A DNA stretch of 64,000 nt from JACCZX01 sp963824935 (GCA_963824935.1 CAWGRF010000030.1:248001-312000); one strand, 5' to 3'. Positions 8,898 to 17,845 are shown, counted from the first letter of the stretch. A program made the numbers and translations. Notes: a model not told the origin generated them from the letters alone.

Positions 8898-10600
8898 AGC
8901 GGACGAGCGGGCCGGTGGAGCATGTAAACACGACCGATGCGGACGCGCTCGCTCACGACAGCGCGGCGCGCCGGGCGACCGATCAGATCGATCCGTATGC
9001 GCTGATCGAGCGTGCCGAAAAACTGATCAACACCGAGCCGCATGATGCGGTCGTGTTCGCGCTGCGTGCGCAAAGTGTGGCCCGTGCACGCACGGCCGAT
9101 GGCCTAATGGCGCGCGCCCACTTCATTGCGGGCTCTGCGTTGATGCAGGTCGGCGACTGGTCGGGCGCGATCCGTCAGCTTTCGCAGGCTGAGCAGGTGT
9201 ATCGCGCGCAGGAAGACATCGCTGCGCAGTGCAGAGTCAACACCCAGCTTGCGAGCGCCTGTTGCGAGCTGGGGGAGTACGGCGAAGCGCTCGACGGCTT
9301 CGCCCAGGTGCAAAAGCTCGCGCGGCAACATAACGATCACGCCGGCGCGCGGCGCGCGCTGGTGCACCAATCGACCGTGCACACGATGCTCGGCGATTTC
9401 GAGGCCGCGCGCGAGTCGCTCAAGTCAGCGCTCGAACTGCCTTCGGGCTCTGCGGCCGATGAAGGCATGGTCGTGCTTCAGTTCGGTCAGGTCGACGCCA
9501 ATGAGGGGTTGCGCGCGGCGTTGGCAGGAGATGCCGGCACAGTGGCACGCCGCATGGCTGATGCCGAGGAACACTTCGAAGTCGCACTCGAGCTGCTCTC
9601 GGGCACGACCGATCGCGCCAACGCGATTGCGGCACGGATTCAACGCGGCGCCGCGCGCTGCTGGCTTGGCAAGTTCAGCGAAGGCATTGCCGACTTGAAC
9701 GCTGCGGTGATGGACGCGGCGCAAAGTGGCTTCCGCCTGCGTGAAGTGCAGGCGAAGCTCGAGCTCGGATACCACCTAGTCGGCGCCGGACGCGAACACG
9801 AAGGGCTCGCCATCCTTGCGCCGGCGTTGATGCAGGCCGAAGAGCTGGGCGACCTGAAACGGCCAGCCGACTCGCACGAGCGGCTATCTGCGCTCTACGA
9901 AGCGCGCGCCGACTTTCAGCTGGCGCTGTTTCATCACAAGCGCTACGTTGAAGTAAAAACGCGGCTCGACGGCAGGCTGAGCACGCAACGGGCTCGACTG
10001 CACGAAGCGCGCGCGGAGCTGCAGAAACTCCGCACGCAGACCGCAGCGCTGCATCAGCAAACACGCGATCTTGAACAGTCGCGCTCACGCCTCGAACGGC
10101 TGGCACTCGAAGACGAGCTCACCGGGCTGGCAAACCGCCGTTCATTTACGAAGGAGCTGGAGAGCTGGTGCACTCGGGCGCGCGCAGGCACATTGCGGTT
10201 CGGACTCGTCGTCGCCGATATCGATGGCTTCAAGCAGATCAACGATCGCTACTCGCATCTAACGGGCGATTCGGTGCTGCGCCTGCTCGGCGGTGTGATC
10301 CGTGCGAATTTACGTGACACCGACTTCGCGGCGCGCCTGGGCGGTGATGAGTTTGCACTGCTGCTCGCCGACAGCGAGGGCGGCGCCGCGGTCGCGGTGG
10401 TCGATCGGTTGATCGATGCGATTCGCAAATTCTCGTGGGCGGACGTGGACAGCGAACTGCGGGTCACGATGAGCATCGGCCTTTGCGAATCGTCGGATTT
10501 CGGGGACTCGAGCGAGCTGGTGCGACGCGCCGATGAATCGCTCTATGCCGCCAAGCACGCCGGCCGGGATCGCGTGCATCTGTGGAACGGAAGTGCTTAG
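8894..10600 (+). CDS. TPR-GGDEF diguanylate cyclase embedded in the Anbu operon
   Basis: Predicted to make the second messenger c-di-GMP from two GTP. With the ATG at 8894 (MKRTSGPVEHV, ATGA overlap with the ATP-grasp stop) it has 568 residues. Residues about 35-340 form helical TPR-like repeats (e.g. GSALMQVGDWSGAIRQLSQA, LGEYGEALDGF, LGDFEAARESLKSAL). About 350-395 look like a coiled coil rich in Leu, Gln and Arg. About 400-560 form the GGDEF domain with DELTGLANRRSF, ADIDGFKQIND and an intact GGDEF active site. The product-inhibition I-site RDTD stands at the usual spacing before it. No membrane segment or signal peptide is present, so it should be cytoplasmic. The 3' end overlaps the alpha-E gene by 8 bp. 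A diguanylate cyclase is not a usual member of this cassette. Confidence 0.93.
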   Translation: MKRTSGPVEHVNTTDADALAHDSAARRATDQIDPYALIERAEKLINTEPHDAVVFALRAQSVARARTADGLMARAHFIAGSALMQVGDWSGAIRQLSQAEQVYRAQEDIAAQCRVNTQLASACCELGEYGEALDGFAQVQKLARQHNDHAGARRALVHQSTVHTMLGDFEAARESLKSALELPSGSAADEGMVVLQFGQVDANEGLRAALAGDAGTVARRMADAEEHFEVALELLSGTTDRANAIAARIQRGAARCWLGKFSEGIADLNAAVMDAAQSGFRLREVQAKLELGYHLVGAGREHEGLAILAPALMQAEELGDLKRPADSHERLSALYEARADFQLALFHHKRYVEVKTRLDGRLSTQRARLHEARAELQKLRTQTAALHQQTRDLEQSRSRLERLALEDELTGLANRRSFTKELESWCTRARAGTLRFGLVVADIDGFKQINDRYSHLTGDSVLRLLGGVIRANLRDTDFAARLGGDEFALLLADSEGGAAVAVVDRLIDAIRKFSWADVDSELRVTMSIGLCESSDFGDSSELVRRADESLYAAKHAGRDRVHLWNGSA

Positions 10601-11579
10601 CCGCACAGCCGACCATTTGTTCTGGATGGCCCGCTATATCGAGCGCGCGGAAAACACCGCGCGGATGCTCGACGTCAACCTCTCGACTTCGCTGCTGCCG
10701 CAGTCGGCGCATTCACTGGAGCGGAGCTGGCGCGCATTGCTGAGCATCTCTGAGCTGACCTCGGAGTTCGACGAGCGTTATCCGATCGTGTCTCCGCGCG
10801 ATGTAATGGACTTCATGGTGCGCGACGTGAGCAACCCTTCGTCAATCTGTGCGTGCCTGCAGGCCGCGCGCGCAAACGCGCGGGCGGTGCGGGGCTCGCT
10901 GACAACCGAGGTGTGGGAAACGCACAACGCCACGTGGCTCGATCTGCAGCGCAAGCTGGCCGACCGGATTCCGGAGCGCGATCCGCAGGCATTCTTCGAG
11001 TGGGTGAAGTTTCGCTCACATCTATCGCGCGGCGTGACGATCGGCACGATGCTAAAGGACGAAGCGTTCTACTTTGTACGGCTCGGCACGTTTCTCGAGC
11101 GCGCGGATAACACGGCGCGCCTGATCGATGTCAAATATCACGGCCTCGGAAACGCGTCGGAGCGTTCCTCGAGCGAGCCTGGATCCGACGATGACGGCAA
11201 CGTCGATCACCCGCCGGACTTCTACTACTGGGCGGCGCTGCTGCGCTCGGTGTCTGCGTTTGAAACGTATCGCAAGGTCTATCGCGATGTGATCACGCCG
11301 GCAAGGGTGGCCGAACTGCTGATCCTGCGCGGCGATATGCCGCGCTCACTCGCAAGTTGCCTGAACGAGGTGGCCGTCAACCTAGAGATAGTGCGTAACA
11401 GCCGGTCGAGGGAAACGGAGCGGCGCGCCGGCCTATTGCGCGCCGGGTTGCGCTATGGCCGCATCGACGACATCCTGGCGCGGGGTCTGCATTCGTATCT
11501 GACCGAATTTCTCGAAAGCATCAACAATCTGGGCGAACGGATTAGCGAAGATTTTCTCGTGCCGCTACAGACTCACTAA
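10593..11579 (+). CDS. Alpha-E domain protein (COG2307), Anbu cassette
   Basis: All-helical alpha-E protein, the standard partner of circularly permuted ATP-grasp proteins; its biochemical activity is unknown. The family N-terminus is LSRTADHLFWMARYIERAENTARMLD, given here by the GTG at 10593 with GGAACGGAA upstream, rather than the upstream ATG in the same frame. A second copy of the signature, FLERADNTARLIDVKYH, lies near residue 170. The C-terminal motif is YRDVITPARVAELLILRGDMPRSL. The length of 328 residues is normal. The 8-bp overlap with the GGDEF gene and the 33-nt gap to anbu place it in the same transcript. Confidence 0.9.
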   Translation: MLSRTADHLFWMARYIERAENTARMLDVNLSTSLLPQSAHSLERSWRALLSISELTSEFDERYPIVSPRDVMDFMVRDVSNPSSICACLQAARANARAVRGSLTTEVWETHNATWLDLQRKLADRIPERDPQAFFEWVKFRSHLSRGVTIGTMLKDEAFYFVRLGTFLERADNTARLIDVKYHGLGNASERSSSEPGSDDDGNVDHPPDFYYWAALLRSVSAFETYRKVYRDVITPARVAELLILRGDMPRSLASCLNEVAVNLEIVRNSRSRETERRAGLLRAGLRYGRIDDILARGLHSYLTEFLESINNLGERISEDFLVPLQTH

Positions 11580-11612
11580 CTCACTAAGCAGACCCAATAA
11601 ACTGGCTTACAC

Positions 11613-12482
11613 ATGACCTACTGCATAGCAATGCGGCTCGATGCCGGACTCGTATTTCTAGCCGACTCGCGCACGAATGCCGGCGTCGACCAGATATCGA
11701 CATTCCGCAAGATGATGGTGTTTGAAAACCCGGGAGAGCGGCTGCTCGTGGTCCTGTCGGCGGGCAACCTAGGACTGACACAGGCAGTCACTCAGATCTT
11801 GAGCGAGCGGGTCGGCGCCGAGCACGCCAGTGTGTGGACCGCGACGACGATGGTCGAGGCGGTGCGTATCGTCGGTGATGCAGTGCGCGAAGTGCATCAG
11901 CGCGACGCGGCGGAGCTGGCCCAATTCGGCGTCGAATTCAATCCGCACTTTATCGTCGGTGGCCAGATCCGCGGCGAAGGCATGCGCCTGTTCCATGTCT
12001 ACTCTGCAGGCAATTTCATCGAAGCCACGCACGAGAATCCGTACTTCCAGATCGGCGAAGCCAAGTACGGCAAGCCGATCGTCGATCGCGTGATCCGACC
12101 GGAGACGCCGCTCGATGAAGCGGCGAAGTGTGCACTGATCTCGATGGATTCGACCTTGCGATCGAATATTTCGGTCGGTCTGCCGCTGGATCTGCTGGTA
12201 TACGAAGCGAACGCACTTCGGGTAACCAAGTTCGTGCACATCGACAGTTCGAATCAGTACATGATGATGATTCGCGATACGTGGGGCGCTCGTTTAAAGC
12301 AGGTGTTCAGCGAGATCCCCGATCCCACCTGGATCGATTCATACGTGGCGCCGGGCGCGCCGCGATTGCAAACCGAGATAACGCAGCCGGTGCGTGCGCC
12401 GCTGCCGTCGAGCATCGAAGGTGGACCGGCGTCGCCGGTGCAGTTGGTCGCAGGCAAATCAAGTCAAAAGTCTGCGCGCTAA
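11613..12482 (+). CDS. Proteasome-type peptidase Anbu (ancestral beta subunit)
   Basis: Anbu is a bacterial relative of HslV and the proteasome beta subunit that assembles into rings or helices; its substrates are unknown. The start is MTYCIAMRLDAGLVFLADSRTNAG, so the candidate nucleophile Thr stands directly after the initiator Met, as in the family, and the LADSRTNAG segment matches the conserved Asp/Lys-side region. FRKMMVFE and LVVLSAGNLGLTQ follow. Length is 289 residues, with a Pro-rich C-terminal tail after about 250. It is the last gene of the four-gene operon; a convergent dehydrogenase gene follows. Confidence 0.92.
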   Translation: MTYCIAMRLDAGLVFLADSRTNAGVDQISTFRKMMVFENPGERLLVVLSAGNLGLTQAVTQILSERVGAEHASVWTATTMVEAVRIVGDAVREVHQRDAAELAQFGVEFNPHFIVGGQIRGEGMRLFHVYSAGNFIEATHENPYFQIGEAKYGKPIVDRVIRPETPLDEAAKCALISMDSTLRSNISVGLPLDLLVYEANALRVTKFVHIDSSNQYMMMIRDTWGARLKQVFSEIPDPTWIDSYVAPGAPRLQTEITQPVRAPLPSSIEGGPASPVQLVAGKSSQKSAR

Positions 12483-12504
12483 GCGACGCGCCGAGCACAC
12501 GGAG

Positions 12505-13284
12505 CTACTGCGCGCACCAGCCGCCGTCGACATTGAATGAAGCGCCACGAATCTGATCGCCTGCGGGGCTGCATAGAAACACCGCCAGCGCACCCAACTG
12601 TTCCGCCGTCACAAACTGCATCGAGGGTTGCTTTTCGCCGAGCAGCGATTTCTTTGCTGTTTCCGAATCCAACTTGTCACGCTCGGCACGCGCGTCGACC
12701 TGTTTTTGCACCAGCGGTGTCAACACCCAGCCGGGGCAGATCGCGTTGCATGTCACACCCGTTTGCGCGGTTTCAAGGGCAACGGTCTTCGTAAGCCCGA
12801 TGACACCGTGCTTGGCCGCGACGTAAGCCCCTTTTTCGGCCGACGCAACCAGGCCGTGCACCGATGCGATGTTGATAATGCGCCCCCAGTTCTTCTGCTT
12901 CATTTTTGGCAGCGCCAGCCGTGTCGTATGAAATGCAGAACTCAGATTGATCGCGATGATCGCGTCCCAGAGGTCGGACGGGAACGATTCGACGGGCGCC
13001 GTATGCTGGATGCCGGCGTTGTTGACCAAAATATCGACTTGTCCGAATGTCGACTCGGCCGCCCTTATCATTTGTTCGATTTCAGCGGGTTTGCTCATAT
13101 CGGCGCCGTGATACAGCGTGCGAACGTTGCGCGCCTGCAACTCGGTCTCCGCTCGCTTGATCTCATCCGGCGCGCCGAAGCCGTTGATCACGATGTTCGC
13201 CCCTTCGGCTGCCAACGCGTGAGCGACGCCCAGGCCAATGCCGCTGGTCGAACCGGTTATCAACGCCGTCTTGCCTTTCAACAT
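12505..13284 (-). CDS. bdhA: 3-Hydroxybutyrate dehydrogenase (SDR family)
   Basis: NAD-dependent short-chain dehydrogenase, most like D-3-hydroxybutyrate dehydrogenase, which interconverts 3-hydroxybutyrate and acetoacetate in polyhydroxybutyrate use. The 259-residue protein has the cofactor motif GSTSGIG, NNAGIQ, and the catalytic Tyr/Lys pair in AYVAAKHG. ICPGWVLTPLVQKQ and the C-terminal GASFNVDGGWCAQ are typical of this enzyme. The start is the ATG at 13284 (MLKGKTALITGS); the longer open frame upstream lacks homologous sequence and overlaps the divergent hydrolase gene. Specificity is inferred from family likeness. Confidence 0.88.
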   Translation of the reverse strand: MLKGKTALITGSTSGIGLGVAHALAAEGANIVINGFGAPDEIKRAETELQARNVRTLYHGADMSKPAEIEQMIRAAESTFGQVDILVNNAGIQHTAPVESFPSDLWDAIIAINLSSAFHTTRLALPKMKQKNWGRIINIASVHGLVASAEKGAYVAAKHGVIGLTKTVALETAQTGVTCNAICPGWVLTPLVQKQVDARAERDKLDSETAKKSLLGEKQPSMQFVTAEQLGALAVFLCSPAGDQIRGASFNVDGGWCAQ

Positions 13285-13322
13285 GAATATGCTCCGCTGT
13301 CCATCTTGATAAGTATGCCACT

Positions 13323-14210
13323 GTGAGTAGATCCAGCGAGCCTCGTTTGCGTAGCGTGCAATGCCTGAGCCCATCGGGGTTGCACGCGATGGGCTATGCG
13401 GAGTGGGGTGCGGCCGACAATCCGCGTGTGCTGATCTGCGTGCATGGGTTGACGCGACTCGGACGCGATTTCGATCGGCTGGCGCGCGCGATGGCGCCCG
13501 AGTATCGCGTCGTGTGTCCGGATGTAGTCGGCCGCGGCCGCAGCGATCACTTGCGCGATCCGCAGCATTACGGCATTCCGCAGTACGCAGCCGATATCGT
13601 GACGCTGATCGCGCGGCTTGACGTCGAGCAAGTCGATTGGGTGGGCACCTCGATGGGCGGGCTGATCGGAATCGCGCTCGCGGGCCAGGCGCAATCACCG
13701 ATTCGCCGGCTCGTCATCAACGATGTTGGCCCGCGGCTCGACGCCGCAGCGATCGCGCGTATCGGCGACTATGTCGGCACACCGATGTCATTTTCCAGCG
13801 TGGATCAGGCGGTTGACTACATTTCGGTGATCGCTGCGCCGTTCGGTTTGACCCGGCGCGAAGACTGGCGCGAACTGGTCGAGCCAGGACTAAAGCGCGA
13901 CGGCGCGCGCTGGATCCTGCACTACGACCCGCGCATCGCGGTGCCGTTCAGAGCCGCTACACCGGAACGGACCGCTGCCGACGAAGCTGCGCTCTGGGCG
14001 TTGTACGACAACATCCGCTGCCCGACGCTGGTAATACGCGGCGAAAACTCCGACCTGCTATCGCGTGCGACGCTCGACGACATGGCGCGCCGCGGCCCGC
14101 GAGCAAAGACGGTAGAGATTGCTGGCGTCGGACACGCGCCGACGTTGATGCTTGCGAACGAAATTGCCATCGTTCGCAGCTTCCTGCTTAACGAAGACAA
14201 AACGGGCTAG
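13323..14210 (+). CDS. Alpha/beta-fold hydrolase
   Basis: A 295-residue alpha/beta hydrolase. The oxyanion-hole strand motif is CVHGLTRLGRDF, the nucleophile elbow is GTSMGG (Ser about residue 110), a candidate acid is Asp in RGENSDLL, and the catalytic His is in GVGHAPTLM. The start is a GTG at 13323, 38 nt from the divergent bdhA gene. The substrate cannot be read from the sequence. Position next to a hydroxybutyrate dehydrogenase is suggestive of short-chain ester metabolism but proves nothing. The stop codon shares a CTAG palindrome with the convergent flavodoxin-like gene. Confidence 0.85.
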   Translation: MSRSSEPRLRSVQCLSPSGLHAMGYAEWGAADNPRVLICVHGLTRLGRDFDRLARAMAPEYRVVCPDVVGRGRSDHLRDPQHYGIPQYAADIVTLIARLDVEQVDWVGTSMGGLIGIALAGQAQSPIRRLVINDVGPRLDAAAIARIGDYVGTPMSFSSVDQAVDYISVIAAPFGLTRREDWRELVEPGLKRDGARWILHYDPRIAVPFRAATPERTAADEAALWALYDNIRCPTLVIRGENSDLLSRATLDDMARRGPRAKTVEIAGVGHAPTLMLANEIAIVRSFLLNEDKTG

Positions 14211-14698
14211 AAAATGCCGCTCGCCAGGCCGGCCGCCAGGGCTGCGCCTAGTTCGCGCGCGCGGTTCAAGTCGATCTCCGGCACGACCTTCGGCGCGAGT
14301 ATCTGCTCCGGCGTCTGCGCGCCGTTACGCACAACGATCGTCGGCGCGACCTCCTTGAGCCGGAGGCCTGTCGCGATGCGCTGAATCTGGCGCGCGGCGC
14401 CTTCGCCGTCGGTACCTGCCGCAATGATTGCCGCATAGGGCCGACCGTTAATCTGGTCCAGCACACCGTAATAGACACGATCGAAGAAATCCTTCATGCG
14501 GCCGGCCATCGTCGCGAGGTTCTCCGGAGTGACAAAGAGATAACCGTCAGCAGCCAGAACGTCTGCAACGTCGGCCGAGGCGGCCATGATTAGCTCCGCC
14601 GCACATCCGCCTTCATCGTTCGCAGCGGCGTGCGCCGCGGTCGCCAACTGCTGTGCTGCACCGGTCATCGTGTGATAGACGATCAGCAGATGCTTCAT
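14207..14698 (-). CDS. Flavodoxin-like/NAD(P)H-dependent FMN reductase family protein
   Basis: A 163-residue flavodoxin-fold protein. The N-terminal MKHLLIVYHTMTGAAQQLA is the phosphate-binding loop for FMN, and TPENLATMAGRMKDFFDRVYY resembles the loop that stacks on the isoalloxazine ring. AAIIAAGTDGEGAARQIQRI continues the fold. It is probably a cytoplasmic electron carrier or quinone/flavin reductase; the exact reaction is unknown. It starts in an ATGA overlap with mtfA and so is translated with it. Confidence 0.82.
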   Translation of the reverse strand: MKHLLIVYHTMTGAAQQLATAAHAAANDEGGCAAELIMAASADVADVLAADGYLFVTPENLATMAGRMKDFFDRVYYGVLDQINGRPYAAIIAAGTDGEGAARQIQRIATGLRLKEVAPTIVVRNGAQTPEQILAPKVVPEIDLNRARELGAALAAGLASGIF

Positions 14699-15528
14699 GG
14701 CCTTGCGGCCAATGGATCTTGCAGAAAGAATTGCGCAAGCAGCGCATACCAGTCGGGAAACGCCAGTTGCAATCGGGCCGGATCGACGAAGAACGCCTCG
14801 CTCGAAACTGCAAAGAACTCACCCTCGTCTTGCGCAGCGTAGGGATCGATCGGCAGGTGTGCGTAGTGGCGATCCACTTCATCGGATTCGGGATCAAGAT
14901 CGGCAGGGAGTCCGGCTTCGATCAGCTCGAGTTCGGCGACGAAGCGATCGAGCGAGTCGAGCAGCACGCTCCGCCAGCGGTCGACCGACAGTTCCCGGTG
15001 CTGGGCGGAAAACGGCGGCACACCGTCAGCATCGCCATTCAGCAGGTCTATTTTGTGCACGAACTCGTGAATGACGACCGAATACGCGGCACCCGAACCG
15101 GTGGTGGTCCGCTGTGCATCTTCCCAGGATAGGACCAGCGGCCCGCCGTCCCACGCTTCACCGGTGATCGGCTCGACATACTCGTGCACGATGCCGTGGT
15201 CATCCGTGACGCTGCGCGGCACCAGAAATTCGCTCGGATACACGACGATGCTTTTCCAACCGCGATACCAATCGAGGCCAAGGTTGAGCACCGGCAGGCA
15301 CGCCTGCAGCGCGATATTGATCTGTATCGCCGCGGTCAAATCGAGTTCGGCCGCGCCTGCCATTTGTTTTTCGGCAAGCAACTGCGCGGCAAGCGTGCGC
15401 AATCGTTGGCGCTCGTCAGCGTCGAGTCGCGCGACGAACGGCAGCGACGCGACGGTCGCGTTCCATAGCTGATCTGGAATCGCGATCGAGGGTGAGCGCG
15501 TCAGATGATCGAGCAGGGTTCGCAGCAT
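14695..15528 (-). CDS. mtfA: Zinc-dependent peptidase MtfA (M90 family)
   Basis: MtfA-type metallopeptidase; in E. coli MtfA binds the repressor Mlc and affects glucose transport gene control. The 277-residue protein has the zinc motif HEFVHKID (HExxH) near residue 154 and a downstream glutamate-rich segment DEGEFFAVSSEAFF that supplies the third ligand. The family segment WYRGWKSIVVYPSEFL precedes it. The start is the ATG at 15528 (MLRTLLDHL), which faces relA; the longer frame reaching 15912 would run into relA on the other strand. It is coupled to the flavodoxin-like gene. Confidence 0.9.
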   Translation of the reverse strand: MLRTLLDHLTRSPSIAIPDQLWNATVASLPFVARLDADERQRLRTLAAQLLAEKQMAGAAELDLTAAIQINIALQACLPVLNLGLDWYRGWKSIVVYPSEFLVPRSVTDDHGIVHEYVEPITGEAWDGGPLVLSWEDAQRTTTGSGAAYSVVIHEFVHKIDLLNGDADGVPPFSAQHRELSVDRWRSVLLDSLDRFVAELELIEAGLPADLDPESDEVDRHYAHLPIDPYAAQDEGEFFAVSSEAFFVDPARLQLAFPDWYALLAQFFLQDPLAARP

Positions 15529-15565
15529 CCGGCGATTGTGCCGCAGCAGACGATAATTCTCAGCT

Positions 15566-17716
15566 ATGCAAATCGGGTCTTCCGCTGAATCAACGCCGGC
15601 CGCGCTCGACTTCGACCGCACACTCGCGCTGGTGGAGCCGCTGTACGAGCGCAGATTGCTCGCTACCGGAGAGCCGTTGGTGGCCCACGCACGCGGCATC
15701 GTGGCGATCATTGCACCGCTGCGCGGCGATGCCGATCTGCTTTGCGCCGCCTGTTTGTTCGGTGTGTACGACGTTCTGCGAGACCCCGATGAATGGCTGC
15801 GTGCGCGCTTTGGCGACGGCGTCGCGCAACTTGTATCCGATCTACGGCAGTTGATGAAGCTATCGGAGGTGACCCGCAGACAAAGCGACGTCGGACCGAC
15901 GAAGCAGGGCACCGACGATCAAGCAGAAGCGCTGCGCCGCATGCTGCTCGCAATGGCGAAGGATCTGAGAGTCGTCCTGTTGCGGCTTGCGTCGCGGCTG
16001 CAAACGCTGCGCTATTTCGCCGCGACGAAGCAATCGGGCTCGGAGCCGATTGCGCGCGAAACGATGAGGCTGTACGCGCCGCTGGCGAACCGGCTTGGCA
16101 TGTGGCAGTTGAAGTGGGAGCTGGAGGATCTCTCGTTTCGCTTTCTGGAACCGGAGACGTACAAACAGGTCGCACAGCTGCTCGATCAGAAGCGAAACGA
16201 GCGGCAGGACTTCATCGAGCACGCGACTACGCGGCTGCGTGGACTTTTGACCGAGGCAGGCATAGCGGCCGAAGTGGTGGGGCGGCCCAAGCACATTTAC
16301 AGCATCGTCAACAAGATGCGCACCAAGCGGCTGGCGTTCGACCAGGTGCGCGACGTGCGTGGTTTGCGGGTGATCGTTGACGACGTTGCCCAGTGTTATC
16401 AAGCACTGTCATCGATCCATCAGGAATGGACGGCGGTCAGCAGCGAGTACGACGATTACATCGCTCGACCGAAGCCGAACGGGTATCAGTCGCTGCATAC
16501 CGTCGTGACCGACGAACACGGCGGCGCGCTCGAGATTCAGATCCGCACGCGGCAGATGCACGAGGCCGCCGAGCTCGGGCTGGCCGCACACTGGCGCTAC
16601 AAGGAAGGCGCCAAGCACGATGGCGGCAAGCAGCGCAGCAGCGACGAGCAGCGCATCGGCTGGCTGCGCCAGCTGTTGGCCTGGCGCGATGACGTCGAGC
16701 CCGCTGCAGCAGCAGGCACCCTGAGCGTTGCGCGAGAAGAGCGCATTTATGTGCTGACTCCGCAAGCGCGCGTCATCGAGTTGCCGGAGGGTGCGACTCC
16801 GATCGATTTTGCGTTCCACATTCATTCAGAGGTCGGGTATCGATGTCGCGGTGCCAAGGTCAACGGCGCGATGGTTCCATTGAATACACCGCTTCTGAAC
16901 GGGCAGACGGTCGAGATCATCGCGGCGAAGAGCGGAGGCCCGAGCCGCGACTGGCTGAACGCAGAACTGGGTTATCTGAAAAGTGCGCGCTCGCGCGCCA
17001 AGGTCCGGCAATGGTTTAACGCGATCGAGTTTGAGCAGTCGGTCGCCGCGGGACGCGAGCTGATCGAAAAGGAGCTGCACCGGCTCGGCAGGTCGGCGAT
17101 CAAGCTGGATGATCTTGCGAAGCGCCTTGGCTTTGACAATGTCGACGCCCTGGCCGCCGCGGCGACCAGGGAAGAGTTCAGCATGCGCTCGATCGAGCAT
17201 GCACTCGCGCCTGCACCAGCGCCTGAGCTGACGCCCGGGCTATTGATCGGCAAACCGCGCGAAGCGCCCGCGGGCAAGGGCCAGGTGCTGGTAGTGGGCG
17301 TGGATTCTTTGCTAACGCAGCTAGCACGCTGCTGCCGACCGGCGCCGCCCGACGAGATTGTCGGCTACGTCACGCGTGGCAAGGGAGTCTCGATTCATCG
17401 CTCGGCTTGTTCGAACTTGAAATCGCTGGTCAAGCGAGCGCCCGAGCGCGTCGTCGATGTGGCTTGGGGCGCGCAGCGCGATGCACTTTATCCGGTCGAG
17501 CTGCTCGTGATGGCGCAGGATCGCCCCGGCTTGCTGCGCGATGTCTCGGAGGTCTACGCGCGCGAAAAGCTGAACGTCGTCGGCGTCAACTCGAGCAGCG
17601 CCAATGGAGAAGCGCGCATGCTATTTACCGTCGAGATACAAAGCGCCGTCGACGTGTCGCGAGTTCTGGCAGCCGTGCGCGAAGTAAAGAGCGTCTTCAG
17701 CGCGCGTCGGCGATAG
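15566..17716 (+). CDS. relA: (p)ppGpp synthetase RelA (monofunctional)
   Basis: Ribosome-associated synthetase of the stringent response, 716 residues. The N-terminal hydrolase domain is degenerate: where bifunctional enzymes have the His-Asp pair the sequence reads CLFGVYDVLRDP, so it should make but not degrade (p)ppGpp. The synthetase domain (about 220-400) has GRPKHIYSIVNKM, RDVRGLRVIV and DYIARPKPNGYQSLHT. The TGS domain follows (ERIYVLTPQARVIELPEGAT, about 390-450), then a zinc-finger-type segment with ARCCRPAPPDEIVGY, and a C-terminal ACT domain (AQDRPGLLRDVSEVY). The ATG at 15566 sits only 8 nt after a possible -10 box, GATAAT. Confidence 0.95.
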   Translation: MQIGSSAESTPAALDFDRTLALVEPLYERRLLATGEPLVAHARGIVAIIAPLRGDADLLCAACLFGVYDVLRDPDEWLRARFGDGVAQLVSDLRQLMKLSEVTRRQSDVGPTKQGTDDQAEALRRMLLAMAKDLRVVLLRLASRLQTLRYFAATKQSGSEPIARETMRLYAPLANRLGMWQLKWELEDLSFRFLEPETYKQVAQLLDQKRNERQDFIEHATTRLRGLLTEAGIAAEVVGRPKHIYSIVNKMRTKRLAFDQVRDVRGLRVIVDDVAQCYQALSSIHQEWTAVSSEYDDYIARPKPNGYQSLHTVVTDEHGGALEIQIRTRQMHEAAELGLAAHWRYKEGAKHDGGKQRSSDEQRIGWLRQLLAWRDDVEPAAAAGTLSVAREERIYVLTPQARVIELPEGATPIDFAFHIHSEVGYRCRGAKVNGAMVPLNTPLLNGQTVEIIAAKSGGPSRDWLNAELGYLKSARSRAKVRQWFNAIEFEQSVAAGRELIEKELHRLGRSAIKLDDLAKRLGFDNVDALAAAATREEFSMRSIEHALAPAPAPELTPGLLIGKPREAPAGKGQVLVVGVDSLLTQLARCCRPAPPDEIVGYVTRGKGVSIHRSACSNLKSLVKRAPERVVDVAWGAQRDALYPVELLVMAQDRPGLLRDVSEVYAREKLNVVGVNSSSANGEARMLFTVEIQSAVDVSRVLAAVREVKSVFSARRR

Positions 17717-17752
17717 GCGACGGCGCCGCGGAACGAGCCGACGTCCTGCATA

Positions 17753-17758
17753 TATACT
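17753..17758 (+). promoter_or_regulatory. -10 box of the tRNA-Val promoter (TATACT)
   Basis: TATACT ends 10 nt before the tRNA 5' end, the normal spacing. A similar TATACTGC arrangement precedes tRNA-Pro. The -35 is not convincing. Confidence 0.6.
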
Positions 17759-17768
17759 GCAGTCCTTC

Positions 17769-17845
17769 AGGCGCGTAGCTCAGCTGGTTAGAGCACCACC
17801 TTGACATGGTGGGGGTCGATGGTTCGAGTCCATTCGCGCCTACCA
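17769..17845 (+). tRNA. tRNA-Val (GAC)
   Basis: A 77-nt cloverleaf with encoded CCA. Acceptor arms AGGCGCG and CGCGCCT pair fully, the anticodon loop TTGACAT gives anticodon GAC, and the T-arm holds GGTTCGAGTCC. A hairpin terminator follows before thrS. The relA/tRNA-Val/thrS order is common in this group. Confidence 0.97.

Noticed and set aside
12505..13698. A 397-residue start for the hydroxybutyrate dehydrogenase.
   Set aside because: The first 138 residues are unlike the family and overlap the divergent hydrolase; the ATG at 13284 gives the normal length.
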